Below are positions 1-8,262 of a stretch of 64,000 nt of DNA, piece by piece (position 1 is the stretch's first letter; every line of letters begins with the position of its first letter). A program made the translations under genes and the position numbers. Below the pieces are notes generated by a model. That model was not told where the DNA came from. It saw only the letters and a program-made list of their open reading frames with translations, and searched no databases. The stretch comes from a virus. The stretch spans positions 1 to 64,000 of the IMG/VR virus record IMGVR_UViG_3300032323_001070; one strand, given 5' to 3'.

Positions 1-123
1 AGAGAGCAGTTTGAACGCCGAGTTTTAGAAACAGATGACTATTATAATGGCATTATAAACGTCAGAGTAGGCGGATCAAACATACTTAGACAGCGTCTAG
101 AAGAACATAAAAAGGCAAAATAA
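1..123 (+). CDS. 3' end of an unidentified gene (partial)
   Basis: An open frame enters from the left edge and ends at TAA 121-123, giving the last 40 residues of a protein that ends in a charged, probably helical tail (RQRLEEHKKAK). Too little is present to name it. It is followed by a gene-free stretch that looks like a structured RNA rather than another coding gene. The reading frame is inferred only from the absence of stops and from codon use like that of neighbouring genes. Confidence 0.6.
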   Translation, partial: REQFERRVLETDDYYNGIINVRVGGSNILRQRLEEHKKAK

Positions 124-600
124 CAGCGGTTTTTGGCTAGCGCAGGCCTAACTTCATGCGCTCTAAACCTGGTCAATCGTGGTCACAGGGACGGAATTCC
201 ATGCCGCAATGGTACTCAACTACTACCCATTTATGGATGAAGATCGCTTAAAACCTGCGATTTAGTTGTTTGAAAAGGATAAGCAAAGGTAAAAAGAAGG
301 GAGAAAAACCCTACGTTTGCTAGTATGTTAGCGTATATTAGTAAACCACCGTCATATGAAGACGCAACTCGAGGTACCGGATGACCGCCTCTGTAATGTT
401 GCAACGCTAAGTGGTATTGTTCAACTCGGATAATATTTTTTTCGCCCGGCAACGGGTGAAGTGTGGCTGAACAATCTGGATAATGCTTAAATTGCGCTTC
501 GCGCAAAAAACATGTTAGCACATCTAGCTAAACATCAAAGAAGGAAAAATAGCGTTGAGCGTAAGCGAAAACGCAAATGAGCGTTAGCTCATTTTTTAAA
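124..600 (+). ncRNA. Candidate large structured noncoding RNA
   Basis: No convincing gene lies in this 500-base gap, but the plus strand is packed with complementary arms: AGCGCA/TGCGCT (139-144/157-162), AGATCGC/GCGATTT (241-247/257-263), GCTA/TAGC (319-332), GCAAC/GTTGC (364-368/398-402) enclosing GAGG/CCTC, ATTGTTCA/TGAACAAT (416-423/468-475) enclosing an 8-bp stem closed by a GCAA tetraloop (441-460), TTGCGC/GCGCAA (near 491-505), TTAGC/GCTAA (near 514-530) and a GC stem with a GTAA loop (552-574). It ends in an intrinsic terminator (575-597). Two GNRA-type loops and the 3' T-run both point to the plus strand. I do not recognise an Rfam class; large phage RNAs such as GOLLD or ROOL are the obvious comparison. 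No promoter is evident, so the 5' end is uncertain. Confidence 0.6.
575..597 (+). terminator. Rho-independent terminator ending the RNA-like region
   Basis: AAATGAGC and GCTCATTT form an 8-bp stem with a GTTA loop followed by a T-run. It lies downstream of the structured region and upstream of the late promoter of the next gene, so it most simply ends a transcript coming from the left. Confidence 0.75.
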
Positions 601-601
601 A

Positions 602-607
602 TAAATA
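602..607 (+). promoter_or_regulatory. T4-type late promoter core
   Basis: TAAATA lies 25 nt before the start codon at 633, just after the terminator at 575-597. A T4-like late start about 6 nt downstream would give a leader of about 20 nt. Confidence 0.5.
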
Positions 608-632
608 AACAATAATTCTTTGGAATCATCAC

Positions 633-2399
633 ATGCGATTAGAACAATTAAAGACCAGCTACCTTACTGAGGGTTTAGATTATGAACAGATACGTTCAGT
701 TCGACTATGGGAAAGCACAGGTCTAAAACTAAAAGAAGCAGCATTAACAGCAGATCAAATTCAGAACTTATTTGCTGAGATCGAAAAAGGAGCTACTGCC
801 GCAGGTGGCAATAGAACCATGCTAGGCAAGGGCAAAGATGCTGTCACAGCAGTAAACAAAGCGTGGGAAGATCTCAAAACAAAGATTCAAGATTCAGGTC
901 CTGTTAAAGGATTTGATCAAAAGGTCAGCGATGCACTCAGTAAAATTGGCTTGGGCACAGCTGATCCTCAATTCAACGGCGAAGTTAACAAATGGGTACA
1001 GAAGTATCGTGACTTTGCTAAAAAACATCCCATAGCACAAGGTGCTATCTATGCCACACTGATCGCTCTAGCTGGTATTTCAGGAGCAGGCGTTGGCGGC
1101 GCTGCTGCACTAGGTCTACTAAAGATGGCAGACAAACTATTACAAGGTGAACGTTTCAGTTCTGCTGCCTACTCTGGTGCGAAAACAGGCGCAATGGCCT
1201 ACGGTGCTAGCAAGATTGGCGACATGATCAAAGGCAAGCCCGAAGGTGGCGTAGGCGGCGGTGAAATGTCGCCAGATATGCAACAGGGTCTAGCTTCTGA
1301 TCAAGCATTCCAAGACCGTCTTCTTAATAAGTTTCCGCCTGATAAAGGATTTACTGTTGCCTCAGACGGCAAAGGTCTACAGGTATTAGATTCTGCAGGA
1401 AATAAAGTTTGGCAAGGTGATATTCCATTAAAAACCATGGATCCAAAGACCTTTGCCGATTTGACCAATGCTGGAAAAATGGCAACTCCTGGTATCAGCA
1501 GCGGATCAATTTCCAGTGATGCTATGGCGGGCGTTTCGGGTGATGACGCAGCATTCGATGCCATGGCCAAGGCACGTGATCTAAGAAATCAACTAGGCGG
1601 CGCAGCTGACGTTGGTGGCGCAGCAGGTGAAGTGGTCAAAGGGTCTGGTCAAGAAATGTTTAAGAGTTTGGCCACAGATCCCGCAGCCAATCCTACACTC
1701 AAAGCGTTAGCAGATAAGATCGCCAGTGGATCTTTCACTGACAAAGACTACGATGTACTAAGAGGTCAACTGGACAATGCTATTAGAATGGCAGACAACG
1801 CTGACGTTCCGGGATCATTAAAGATCGGTTCAGAAGTGTTCACTGGTGCAGACAAGGCTCGTATTGCCAAAGCTCACTATAACGTTGTTGATGCTATGAT
1901 GAATAAAGCAGTGCAGATACAGAATTCCAGCATTGAAAGAACTGGTCGCGCTCTCAGTGAAGGTCAGGTCTACATGATTTTCAATCGTGTCTGTGCTAGA
2001 AATGATCAACTGCTGTCTGAAGGAAAGCTAATTGAAGGTCCATTAGATGCGATCAAAGGTATGGCAGGCAAGGCTGCAGGAGCAGTAGCTGGCAAGGCCA
2101 AACAGATTGGCGCTAATCTTACAACTAAAGTTACCGCAGACAAATTAAATTCTGCTTGGCAAAAGGCAGGATCGCCAACAGACTCTGAACAACTAAAAGC
2201 ATTCTTAGGCAAACAGGGCGTAAGTCCAGAAGTCATTGACGGTGTTTACAAATCTTTGAAGATTCCAGCAGCAGCCGCAGCCGGCGCTGTGGATATCGAA
2301 CAGGTCAAAAAAATGATTACCGCTTTGCCCACTGATAGAAAAGCAAGACTGCTAAAATACTTAACCAAACAAGCTGGTGCACAACCTGTGGCAGCGTAA
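633..2399 (+). CDS. Probable head-internal/structural protein, 588 aa
   Basis: I do not recognise a named family. The N-terminus (MRLEQLKTSYLTEG) resembles the capsid-targeting sequences of T4 internal proteins: a short basic/amphipathic leader ending in an (I/L)-x-E site (LTE, residues 11-13) where prohead protease gp21 would cut. Residues about 130-185 hold an Ala/Gly-rich hydrophobic stretch (IYATLIALAGISGAG) that could be membrane-active; the rest is Ala/Gly/Lys-rich and probably helical. It is followed 9 nt later by two smaller genes with similar N-termini, suggesting one unit of proteins packaged in the head and perhaps ejected with DNA. The function is inference; virion mass spectrometry would decide. 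Confidence 0.6.
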   Translation: MRLEQLKTSYLTEGLDYEQIRSVRLWESTGLKLKEAALTADQIQNLFAEIEKGATAAGGNRTMLGKGKDAVTAVNKAWEDLKTKIQDSGPVKGFDQKVSDALSKIGLGTADPQFNGEVNKWVQKYRDFAKKHPIAQGAIYATLIALAGISGAGVGGAAALGLLKMADKLLQGERFSSAAYSGAKTGAMAYGASKIGDMIKGKPEGGVGGGEMSPDMQQGLASDQAFQDRLLNKFPPDKGFTVASDGKGLQVLDSAGNKVWQGDIPLKTMDPKTFADLTNAGKMATPGISSGSISSDAMAGVSGDDAAFDAMAKARDLRNQLGGAADVGGAAGEVVKGSGQEMFKSLATDPAANPTLKALADKIASGSFTDKDYDVLRGQLDNAIRMADNADVPGSLKIGSEVFTGADKARIAKAHYNVVDAMMNKAVQIQNSSIERTGRALSEGQVYMIFNRVCARNDQLLSEGKLIEGPLDAIKGMAGKAAGAVAGKAKQIGANLTTKVTADKLNSAWQKAGSPTDSEQLKAFLGKQGVSPEVIDGVYKSLKIPAAAAAGAVDIEQVKKMITALPTDRKARLLKYLTKQAGAQPVAA

Positions 2400-2408
2400 G
2401 GAACCAAT

Positions 2409-3611
2409 ATGAAAATCAATGAAATATTAATCGAAAGCCAACTACAAGAAGGTCCTTTGATGAATAAGATAGGATCAGCTGTGGGCAAGGGTGTAGGCAC
2501 ACTGGCTAAAGGTGTAGGAGCAGTCGCAGGTGGAGTTGCAGGATTAGGTCGTGCAATCAAGAAAGGATATCAAGCAGGTAAAGCCACAGTTGGTGGCGCA
2601 GGTGACGATACAGCAGCAGCACCTGCAAGCGGTGGTGGCCAAGGTGCAGCCCCAGCAGGTGGTGGCGGTGCAGCAGCATCAGCAGGTGGTGGCGATCAAG
2701 GCGGTGCAGCAGGAGCACAAGGAGCACCCGGCGCACCTGGCGCAGCAGGAGCGGCTGGTAAAGATGGAGCACCTGGCGCACAAGGAGCACCTGGCGCAGC
2801 AGGTAAAGATGGAGCAGCTGGAAAAGCTGGAGCACCCGGAGCAGCTGGCGCGGCAGGTAAAGCTGGAGCAGCAGGAAAATCAGGTGCAGCAGGAGATGCA
2901 GGGGCAGCAGGCAAAGATGGAGCCGCAGGTGCAGCTGGAGATGCCGGCGCAGCAGGAACGGCTGGTAAAGATGGAGCCGCAGGTGCAGCTGGAGACGCCG
3001 GCGCAACAGGAGCAGCCCCAGCAGCTAAAGCTAATCCGGCTGCAAGCGGACAGAGAATTGAACCTACATTAGACGAACCAGCAGCAGCAAATCCAAAAGC
3101 AGACTCTGCATATGCACAGGCACAAAAAGCAATTGCTGGTCTTGCACCCGAACAGAAAAAAGAAATCGTAACTATGCTTCAGTCTGATCCTAAAGTTAAG
3201 GCAGCTATGGCTAAACCCGCAGCCAAGAAACCTGCTGCTAAGAAACCAGGAGCAGCACCAGCAGGCGGCGCAATGGGTGCAATGGTTCAACAACTAGGCG
3301 GAGATAAACCAGCAAACACAATGGCAAATGCTCCAGTGAGTAAGACTAATACTGCTAAACCAGGCAACCCTAACGCAGCGCCAGCAGCAGAACCAGCAGC
3401 AGCGCCAGCGGCAGCACCCGCAGCAGCGCCAGCGGCAGGCGAACAACCTGCACCAGCACCTAAAAAGAGAGCAGCACCTAAAAAGAAAGCAGCACCAAGT
3501 CAAGCAGAAATTGATGCCGATCGCGAACGTCTAATGGGACCAACTAGCGACAGCATTATTAGAAAAGGAAATCTTGTTGCAGAAAGTTTTAGTTTTTTTA
3601 GGAAAAAATAA
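2409..3611 (+). CDS. Collagen-like protein with head-targeting N-terminus, 400 aa
   Basis: The first residues (MKINEILIESQLQEG) carry two possible gp21 cleavage sites, LIE (7-9) and LQE (12-14). A Gly-rich segment with repeated GxxxG spacing follows (about 20-55), then about 100 residues of Gly-X-Y triplets such as GAPGAAGKDG (about 95-200), the hallmark of collagen-like triple helices. The C-terminal half is Ala/Pro/Lys-rich with AAKKPAAKKPG and a basic tail (KKRAAPKKKAAP). A start at 2409 fits the AAGGA box 5 nt upstream. Collagen-like segments are common in phage fibres; here the N-terminus argues for a head location instead. The last 36 nt are open in the frame of the next gene, whose true start lies just after this stop. 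Confidence 0.75.
   Translation: MKINEILIESQLQEGPLMNKIGSAVGKGVGTLAKGVGAVAGGVAGLGRAIKKGYQAGKATVGGAGDDTAAAPASGGGQGAAPAGGGGAAASAGGGDQGGAAGAQGAPGAPGAAGAAGKDGAPGAQGAPGAAGKDGAAGKAGAPGAAGAAGKAGAAGKSGAAGDAGAAGKDGAAGAAGDAGAAGTAGKDGAAGAAGDAGATGAAPAAKANPAASGQRIEPTLDEPAAANPKADSAYAQAQKAIAGLAPEQKKEIVTMLQSDPKVKAAMAKPAAKKPAAKKPGAAPAGGAMGAMVQQLGGDKPANTMANAPVSKTNTAKPGNPNAAPAAEPAAAPAAAPAAAPAAGEQPAPAPKKRAAPKKKAAPSQAEIDADRERLMGPTSDSIIRKGNLVAESFSFFRKK
2700..3010 (+). repeat. Collagen-like (Gly-X-Y) coding repeat
   Basis: Imperfect 9- to 27-bp units rich in GCAGGAGCA and GGTAAAGATGGAGC repeat through this interval and encode Gly-X-Y triplets. Antisense and alternative frames also stay open here, a by-product of the repeat that should not be read as extra genes. 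Confidence 0.85.
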
Positions 3612-3612
3612 A

Positions 3613-3954
3613 ATGAGATTTCAAGAAATAGTTGAAGCCGGTTTAGTAGGAAAATTAGGAAACGCTGCAGGGGCAGGACTAGGAGCGGCCGTTAAAGGCA
3701 TCGGTGGTGTAGTCAAGGCTGCAACAAAGGCAGGTCAACAATTTGCTCAAGGTGCTGACAACTGGAAAGGAACTGGAATGTTCGGTGGTCCAAACAAAGG
3801 TGGTGGTGATCAACCAACATCGGACACAACTAATCCTGCGTTAAAAGATGTAGATACTAATGACTTAAAACAAATATTAGCAGCAGCATTACAAGGTCAA
3901 AAATTAGACGGCAAACTTCTTCAGGTTGCTCAGAGTTTAGAACAGAAACTTTAA
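3613..3954 (+). CDS. Small Gly-rich head-associated protein, 113 aa
   Basis: The start is placed at ATG 3613, one base after the upstream stop, rather than at in-frame ATG 3574 inside the collagen-like gene, because MRFQEIVEAG then matches the short N-termini of the two preceding proteins, with a possible gp21 site at IVE (6-8). Residues about 10-45 are a Gly/Ala zipper (GNAAGAGLGAAVKGIGG) resembling the equivalent segment of the collagen-like protein, so the two may share ancestry. The C-terminus looks helical. The gene converges with the minus-strand gene and the two overlap by 4 bp at their stops. Confidence 0.65.
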   Translation: MRFQEIVEAGLVGKLGNAAGAGLGAAVKGIGGVVKAATKAGQQFAQGADNWKGTGMFGGPNKGGGDQPTSDTTNPALKDVDTNDLKQILAAALQGQKLDGKLLQVAQSLEQKL

Positions 3955-4154
3955 AAGAAAGGTAATCCTGATTTTTTAGTAGTTTCGAGATTTTCTTTAA
4001 TAATCTCTCCTACAATATCTCTTTCTTCCCAACTTAAGGTCATGCCTTCGGCATAAGAAAGACCCCTCATAAACCAACACATCTTAAGGACGTCTTTCTT
4101 TATATCTCGGGCCTCTTTGTCTAAGTCTCTGGATAATTGTAAGATCTCGGGCAC
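3951..4154 (-). CDS. Small protein downstream of gp26, 67 aa
   Basis: This short reading frame starts at GTG 4154, 8 nt after the gp26-like stop, and ends in TTKKSGLPFF. The core (MCWFMRGLSYAEGMTLSWEERDI) is, from memory, a pattern common to small proteins next to gp26 in T4-like marine phages. It may assist baseplate hub assembly, as gp51 does at a similar place in T4, but it is far shorter than T4 gp51 and homology is not claimed. There is no strong ribosome-binding site, so translation is probably coupled to the upstream gene; an internal ATG is an alternative start. Confidence 0.6.
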   Translation of the reverse strand: MPEILQLSRDLDKEARDIKKDVLKMCWFMRGLSYAEGMTLSWEERDIVGEIIKENLETTKKSGLPFF

Positions 4155-4162
4155 CGAGAGTT

Positions 4163-5026
4163 TTAAGATCTTACTTCGAAAAAATTTGATTGATCCATCG
4201 ACACAGTCATATCAAATTCGTGTCCGCAACTAGAACATTTAACATGAACGTCTGGCATGTCTGCATCTTTTTTAAGCTGTTGTACATGAGCAGAAATTTT
4301 ATCAAATACGTCTTTTTGAGCATTATCAATGAATTCTCTGATAAACTGTCTATCAGTAACTTCGCTGTCCGGAGTTTCGATCTTGCTAATACATCCAGCG
4401 ATAACTTCAACAGTAAGCTCAGTTAACTTGATAAAACTTTCACCAAATTTTTTCATTTTTTCTTCATCGCTCATCTGATCATCATTAACAATGTTAAAAA
4501 TTCTCTGCTGTTCGAATGTTTTAATATTTGTTTTGGTTAGTTCGCTATAGGTATAAGGTCTAATGTGTACAATTAACGGAGAACAATCAACTACTGATTG
4601 ATATTTAAAATTTGATAATTCTTCTAATCTTCGAACTAAATCAACATCATATGAATTATCTTCTCCGCAGGCAACACACTCAGTAGAGACATCCATCTTT
4701 TCACCATAGGTAGCTACTCTAATAGCAATTAATACAGCATCTACATCAATACTGGGCATCTTCCACGGATCTAAAATAGCAGGAATACAGCTTTTTATAA
4801 CTTCGACAGTACTCTGTCCGCTGAGCAAAGCGTCCGGAGTTTTAAACATCAGTTCGTCTTTAGCAGTCATAGCAAAAACAGGATAATCGCCATTGGCACT
4901 AACATCAAGAGACCCAGGGGGATAGAACTCGCCGCCAGACGGTAGCCTAATATAAATTTTAGGTTGTCTGAACCAATGTGTTAACGGATTCTGTCCTTTT
5001 TTCTGCATCTGTTCAATTTCTGCCAT
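4163..5026 (-). CDS. 26: Baseplate hub subunit, gp26-like, 287 aa
   Basis: The protein resembles the T4 gp26 family of baseplate hub proteins: an N-terminal segment (QPKIYIRLPSGGEFYPPGSL), then a conserved DELMFKTPDALLSG motif. Two CxxC pairs, CVACGEDN (about 118) and CSSCGHEF (about 265), suggest a bound zinc ion. It would act in the hub at the tail tip. The leader carries a TTGGAGA ribosome-binding site and a perfect TATAAATA late promoter (5060-5067). Together with its small downstream partner it forms a minus-strand pair inserted between plus-strand head and tail genes. Confidence 0.8.
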   Translation of the reverse strand: MAEIEQMQKKGQNPLTHWFRQPKIYIRLPSGGEFYPPGSLDVSANGDYPVFAMTAKDELMFKTPDALLSGQSTVEVIKSCIPAILDPWKMPSIDVDAVLIAIRVATYGEKMDVSTECVACGEDNSYDVDLVRRLEELSNFKYQSVVDCSPLIVHIRPYTYSELTKTNIKTFEQQRIFNIVNDDQMSDEEKMKKFGESFIKLTELTVEVIAGCISKIETPDSEVTDRQFIREFIDNAQKDVFDKISAHVQQLKKDADMPDVHVKCSSCGHEFDMTVSMDQSNFFEVRS

Positions 5027-5059
5027 ATTTTATCTCCAATAAATACAAATAGCGAAAAG

Positions 5060-5067
5060 TATTTATA
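5060..5067 (-). promoter_or_regulatory. T4-type late promoter for gp26
   Basis: On the minus strand this reads TATAAATA, the full T4 late consensus. The predicted start is about 28 nt upstream of the gp26 start codon, leaving room for the GGAG ribosome-binding site. Confidence 0.65.
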
Positions 5068-5096
5068 TGCGCAGATTTCTTGGAAAAAAATAATAT

Positions 5097-8000
5097 ATGG
5101 CAACTCCTGTTTCAATTGATATTCCCGGTATTGGTTTAATCGAAGCCAAAAACGCTGCCACGGAAGAAACCTTACGAGAAATTCTAAAGGTCATGCAGGG
5201 TGTTCAAAAGAATACTGCGGGCGGTAGAAGAGCAGGTGGTTCTGCCGGTCGTGCCGGTGGTCCCGGAGCTGATCCAGGCGGAACGACGAATAAAGCCGCC
5301 GATACTGCTGCAAAAGGCCTAGGAGCATTTGCAAAAGGCCTAGGCGGCGTGAGCATGAAGTTTTTAGAAATAGGAGCCGCTTCTGCAAATCTAATTAAGA
5401 CCCTAGGCGGAGTCGGTGACAGTTTAGCAGGTGCAGCACAAGTATTTCAAGCAATACCGAAAATAGGCGGCCCTCTAGCTGCGGTATTCGGGGCAGTTGC
5501 TCATGCTGCTGAAACCTCTGCTAAAGCATATCAAAGCGCAGCAGCAGCCGGCGCATCTTTTGGCGGTAGCATGAATAGTTTCATTAAAACTGCCAGCCAA
5601 GCTGGCATGACTATGGAACAATTTGGTGCACTAGTCAAAAGCAACGGTTCAGGAATGTTAGGTTTTGGCGGAACCGTTGAAGAAGGTGCTAAACGATTTG
5701 GAGCAGTTTCGAAAGCATTGAGATCGTCTAGTAGTAGTCTATATGCTCTAGGATATTCAACTCAAGAAATAAATCAAGGTTTGGCTAGTTATGGTGATCT
5801 ATTGAGGAAACAAGGTCTCCAGGGAACTAAAACTAATGCAGAACTAGCAGCTGGCGCAAAAAATTACATGAAAGAATTAGATGCGTTGGCAAAAATCAGC
5901 GGAGAAGATCGAGCTACCAAAGAAGCACAGATGAAAGCATTAGCTACCGATGTTCAGGTGCAGATGTCAATGGCAGGAAAAAGTGCAGAAACTAGAGAAA
6001 GTTTTATGAAACTTGTAGGAGGTTTTGGTCCTACTCTAGGAAATTTTGTTAAAGATTTTGTAGCGAACGGCACAGTGACTTCTGAAGCGAATGCAAAAAT
6101 AGCAGCGGCTTTGGGTGGTCCAACTATGGACGAACTTCAAAAACTAAGAGCAAAATTAAATGCTAATCAACAATTAACTGCTGAGGAACAAGATAGATTA
6201 AGAGCTATTATTAAAAAATCAGCAGACGAAGGAGCAAAAAAATTAGGTACATCAATTGCTGCCAGTGGCGGAGCACTTGATGATATGGGTAAGGCTTTTA
6301 TTGAAGGTTCTCAGATACAGATAGGGGCAGTGAAAAAAAGCGCAGAGGAACAAGCGAAAGCAGCTAAAGGTCAAGACGGATTAAATCAAAAAGTTGAAGA
6401 ATCAAAAGCTAGATTGGCCGAAATGTCGAATGCTTTTAACCAGATATTATTAAACAGCGGTCTACTAGACACCATGATGAAAGCATTTGGATGGTTCGCT
6501 GATTTTGTTATGACTGTGGTTGTTCCGATATTTCAGGTATTTGGTTCAATAATCACCGCAGCCGTTGATATTCTAGACGTTGTGTTTATTCCGGCATTGG
6601 CAGGGGTAGCGGCTGGCTTATTAACTTACGGAGCAGCACTAGCGGCCAGTTCTGCAGCAAAAGCATATAATACCTTAACTACAATTTCAGAATCAGGTGC
6701 CAGAACCGGATTACTAACAGGATTAGCGGCACAAATTAAAGCTACTTGGGGAGCAGCAGCGGCAGCATTAGGGATAAGTGCTCCTATGCTCGCACTGGTA
6801 GTTGGAGTTACCGCAGTAGTAGCATTGTTTGTTGGATTGTATAGAAGCGGTTGGACATTTAGTTCAGCACTTGAAGCTATCGGTGATAATTTAAAAAGAT
6901 TTGGTTTGAATATCATGGAGCTTATAGATGATATTAAATCAAAATTTTCTTTTATGGGCGATGCTGAAAGAGATCAAAGAAAATTAGAAAGAGACAAAGT
7001 ACGAGCTGAATTAGATGCTAGAGAAGCTGCTAGAGATACTAAGCGAGAAGACGTTAAAAGAGATCGTGGCATAGACGATGATAGGAAAAAAAGAGATAAA
7101 TCATACTTTGATACTAGGGATGAACGTCAAAATGCAGCCGATGCAAAAGCAGAAGCTGCTGCTACTGCCAATGCACCAGGTGGCAAAGATTACAATGCAA
7201 ATGCTATAGACACCCTGAAACAATTTAAAGGTGGATTATCTCAGCCTGGCGCACAGACACAGACTCCGGGTGGCAGCACGGTCCCTGGTGCAGCACCTCC
7301 TGCTGTCAAGCAAGATGTTAAACAGAATATGGAGTTGATTAAAGCAGCTCTTGTTAAACAAGGTATCACAGATCCAAAAATGATTGCCGCAACCATGGGC
7401 AACGTTATGAAGGAAACAGGTGGTAAGAATATTTCTGAAAATCTAAATTACGGCACAACTAAAAATGATAGGATCCGAGATATTTTTGGTTCAAGAGCCG
7501 CAGGAAAGACAGATGCAGAATTAGATGCAATTAAAAAAGATCCGAAACAAATGGGCGAAATGATGTACGGATCAGGTACCAAGATGGGTCAACAGATGGG
7601 TAATACAGAGCCCGGTGACGGTTGGAAATATCGCGGTCGCGGATTTATACAACTTACCGGCAAGTCAAATTATGCCGCAGCATCTAAAGCAATTTTTGGT
7701 GACGATAGATTAGTTAAAAATCCAGATTTATTAGATAATCCACAGGTAGCAGCTGAAGTCAGTGCTTGGTATATGAAGAAAGGTCAGGCAGGTATGGCTA
7801 AGAAACTAGGCCTTGACACTGCGAACCTAACACAAGATCAAGCCAATCTGTTAGCAACAAGTCAAATTGCTGGTGGAGACATCCGTAAGAAAGGTAAAAT
7901 TGGTCAAGAGATTTCTGCCAAAGTAGACAAGTATTCTGCTCAAATGGCCGGACTCGCAGGTGCTCCGGTGACTGCGATGCCAGCAAGTTCTACAGTAAAC

Positions 8001-8249
8001 ACTACTCTAGCATCAAATACAGAAGTAAACAATGCCGGCAATGCAAAACAAGGCAGCAGAGCTCAGCAACAAGCAGGTGGAACTTCGCGTCCTATGGCCC
8101 CTGCTCAAGAATCCGCTGAAACATTACTAGCTAGCTTAAATAGTAAGATGGATCAATTAATTACTATAAACCGAAATCTCAGCGACGTCAATGAGAAACA
8201 GTTAAGAGTGCAGAAATCTCTTAGCTCAGACGGATATGCCGCTGCCTAA
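5097..8249 (+). CDS. Tape-measure-like tail protein with GH19 lysozyme domain, 1050 aa
   Basis: Long Ala/Gly-rich helical stretches (about 40-470), two strongly hydrophobic segments (about 483-520 and 561-582, including LALVVGVTAVVALFVGLY) and a charged coiled-coil (about 620-680) fit a tail tape-measure protein. Residues about 735-945 form a GH19 chitinase/endolysin-like domain: a KETGGKN..ENLNY region with candidate catalytic glutamates, then GDGWKYRGRGFIQLTG, a signature of the family. A plausible role is to set tail length and to cut peptidoglycan during infection. It sits between the hub gene and the portal gene. T4 gp29 is 590 aa and lacks such a domain, so gp29 homology is not assumed. 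It could instead be a baseplate-associated lysozyme. Confidence 0.7.
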   Translation: MATPVSIDIPGIGLIEAKNAATEETLREILKVMQGVQKNTAGGRRAGGSAGRAGGPGADPGGTTNKAADTAAKGLGAFAKGLGGVSMKFLEIGAASANLIKTLGGVGDSLAGAAQVFQAIPKIGGPLAAVFGAVAHAAETSAKAYQSAAAAGASFGGSMNSFIKTASQAGMTMEQFGALVKSNGSGMLGFGGTVEEGAKRFGAVSKALRSSSSSLYALGYSTQEINQGLASYGDLLRKQGLQGTKTNAELAAGAKNYMKELDALAKISGEDRATKEAQMKALATDVQVQMSMAGKSAETRESFMKLVGGFGPTLGNFVKDFVANGTVTSEANAKIAAALGGPTMDELQKLRAKLNANQQLTAEEQDRLRAIIKKSADEGAKKLGTSIAASGGALDDMGKAFIEGSQIQIGAVKKSAEEQAKAAKGQDGLNQKVEESKARLAEMSNAFNQILLNSGLLDTMMKAFGWFADFVMTVVVPIFQVFGSIITAAVDILDVVFIPALAGVAAGLLTYGAALAASSAAKAYNTLTTISESGARTGLLTGLAAQIKATWGAAAAALGISAPMLALVVGVTAVVALFVGLYRSGWTFSSALEAIGDNLKRFGLNIMELIDDIKSKFSFMGDAERDQRKLERDKVRAELDAREAARDTKREDVKRDRGIDDDRKKRDKSYFDTRDERQNAADAKAEAAATANAPGGKDYNANAIDTLKQFKGGLSQPGAQTQTPGGSTVPGAAPPAVKQDVKQNMELIKAALVKQGITDPKMIAATMGNVMKETGGKNISENLNYGTTKNDRIRDIFGSRAAGKTDAELDAIKKDPKQMGEMMYGSGTKMGQQMGNTEPGDGWKYRGRGFIQLTGKSNYAAASKAIFGDDRLVKNPDLLDNPQVAAEVSAWYMKKGQAGMAKKLGLDTANLTQDQANLLATSQIAGGDIRKKGKIGQEISAKVDKYSAQMAGLAGAPVTAMPASSTVNTTLASNTEVNNAGNAKQGSRAQQQAGGTSRPMAPAQESAETLLASLNSKMDQLITINRNLSDVNEKQLRVQKSLSSDGYAAA

Positions 8250-8262
8250 CTAAGAGAATACA

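Noticed and set aside
160-480. Short coding-like plus-strand peptides (for example NYYPFMDEDRLKPAI and KTQLEVPDDRLCNVATLSG) that could be remnants of a decayed gene
   Set aside because: They lie in different frames, are interrupted by stops and coincide with RNA stems, so a structured RNA explains them better. A protein search would settle it.
231-521. Minus-strand reading frame of 96 codons in the first intergenic region
   Set aside because: It runs antisense through the hairpin-rich block, has no ribosome-binding site and shows no domain pattern. The open frame is better explained as chance.
124-600. tmRNA, RNase P RNA, hammerhead ribozyme or group I intron for the structured region
   Set aside because: Expected conserved sequences (tag frame and CCA end, RNase P core, CTGATGA, group I P/Q/R/S elements) were not found by eye.
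2551-3072. Long Gln-rich and Leu/Arg-rich frames overlapping the collagen-like gene
   Set aside because: They are shadows of the Gly-X-Y repeat in other frames; the collagen-like frame has the start, ribosome-binding site and domain structure.
3574-3612. Upstream in-frame start of the 113-aa protein
   Set aside because: It would add 13 residues coded within the previous gene; ATG 3613 gives the head-targeting N-terminus and lies next to the stop.
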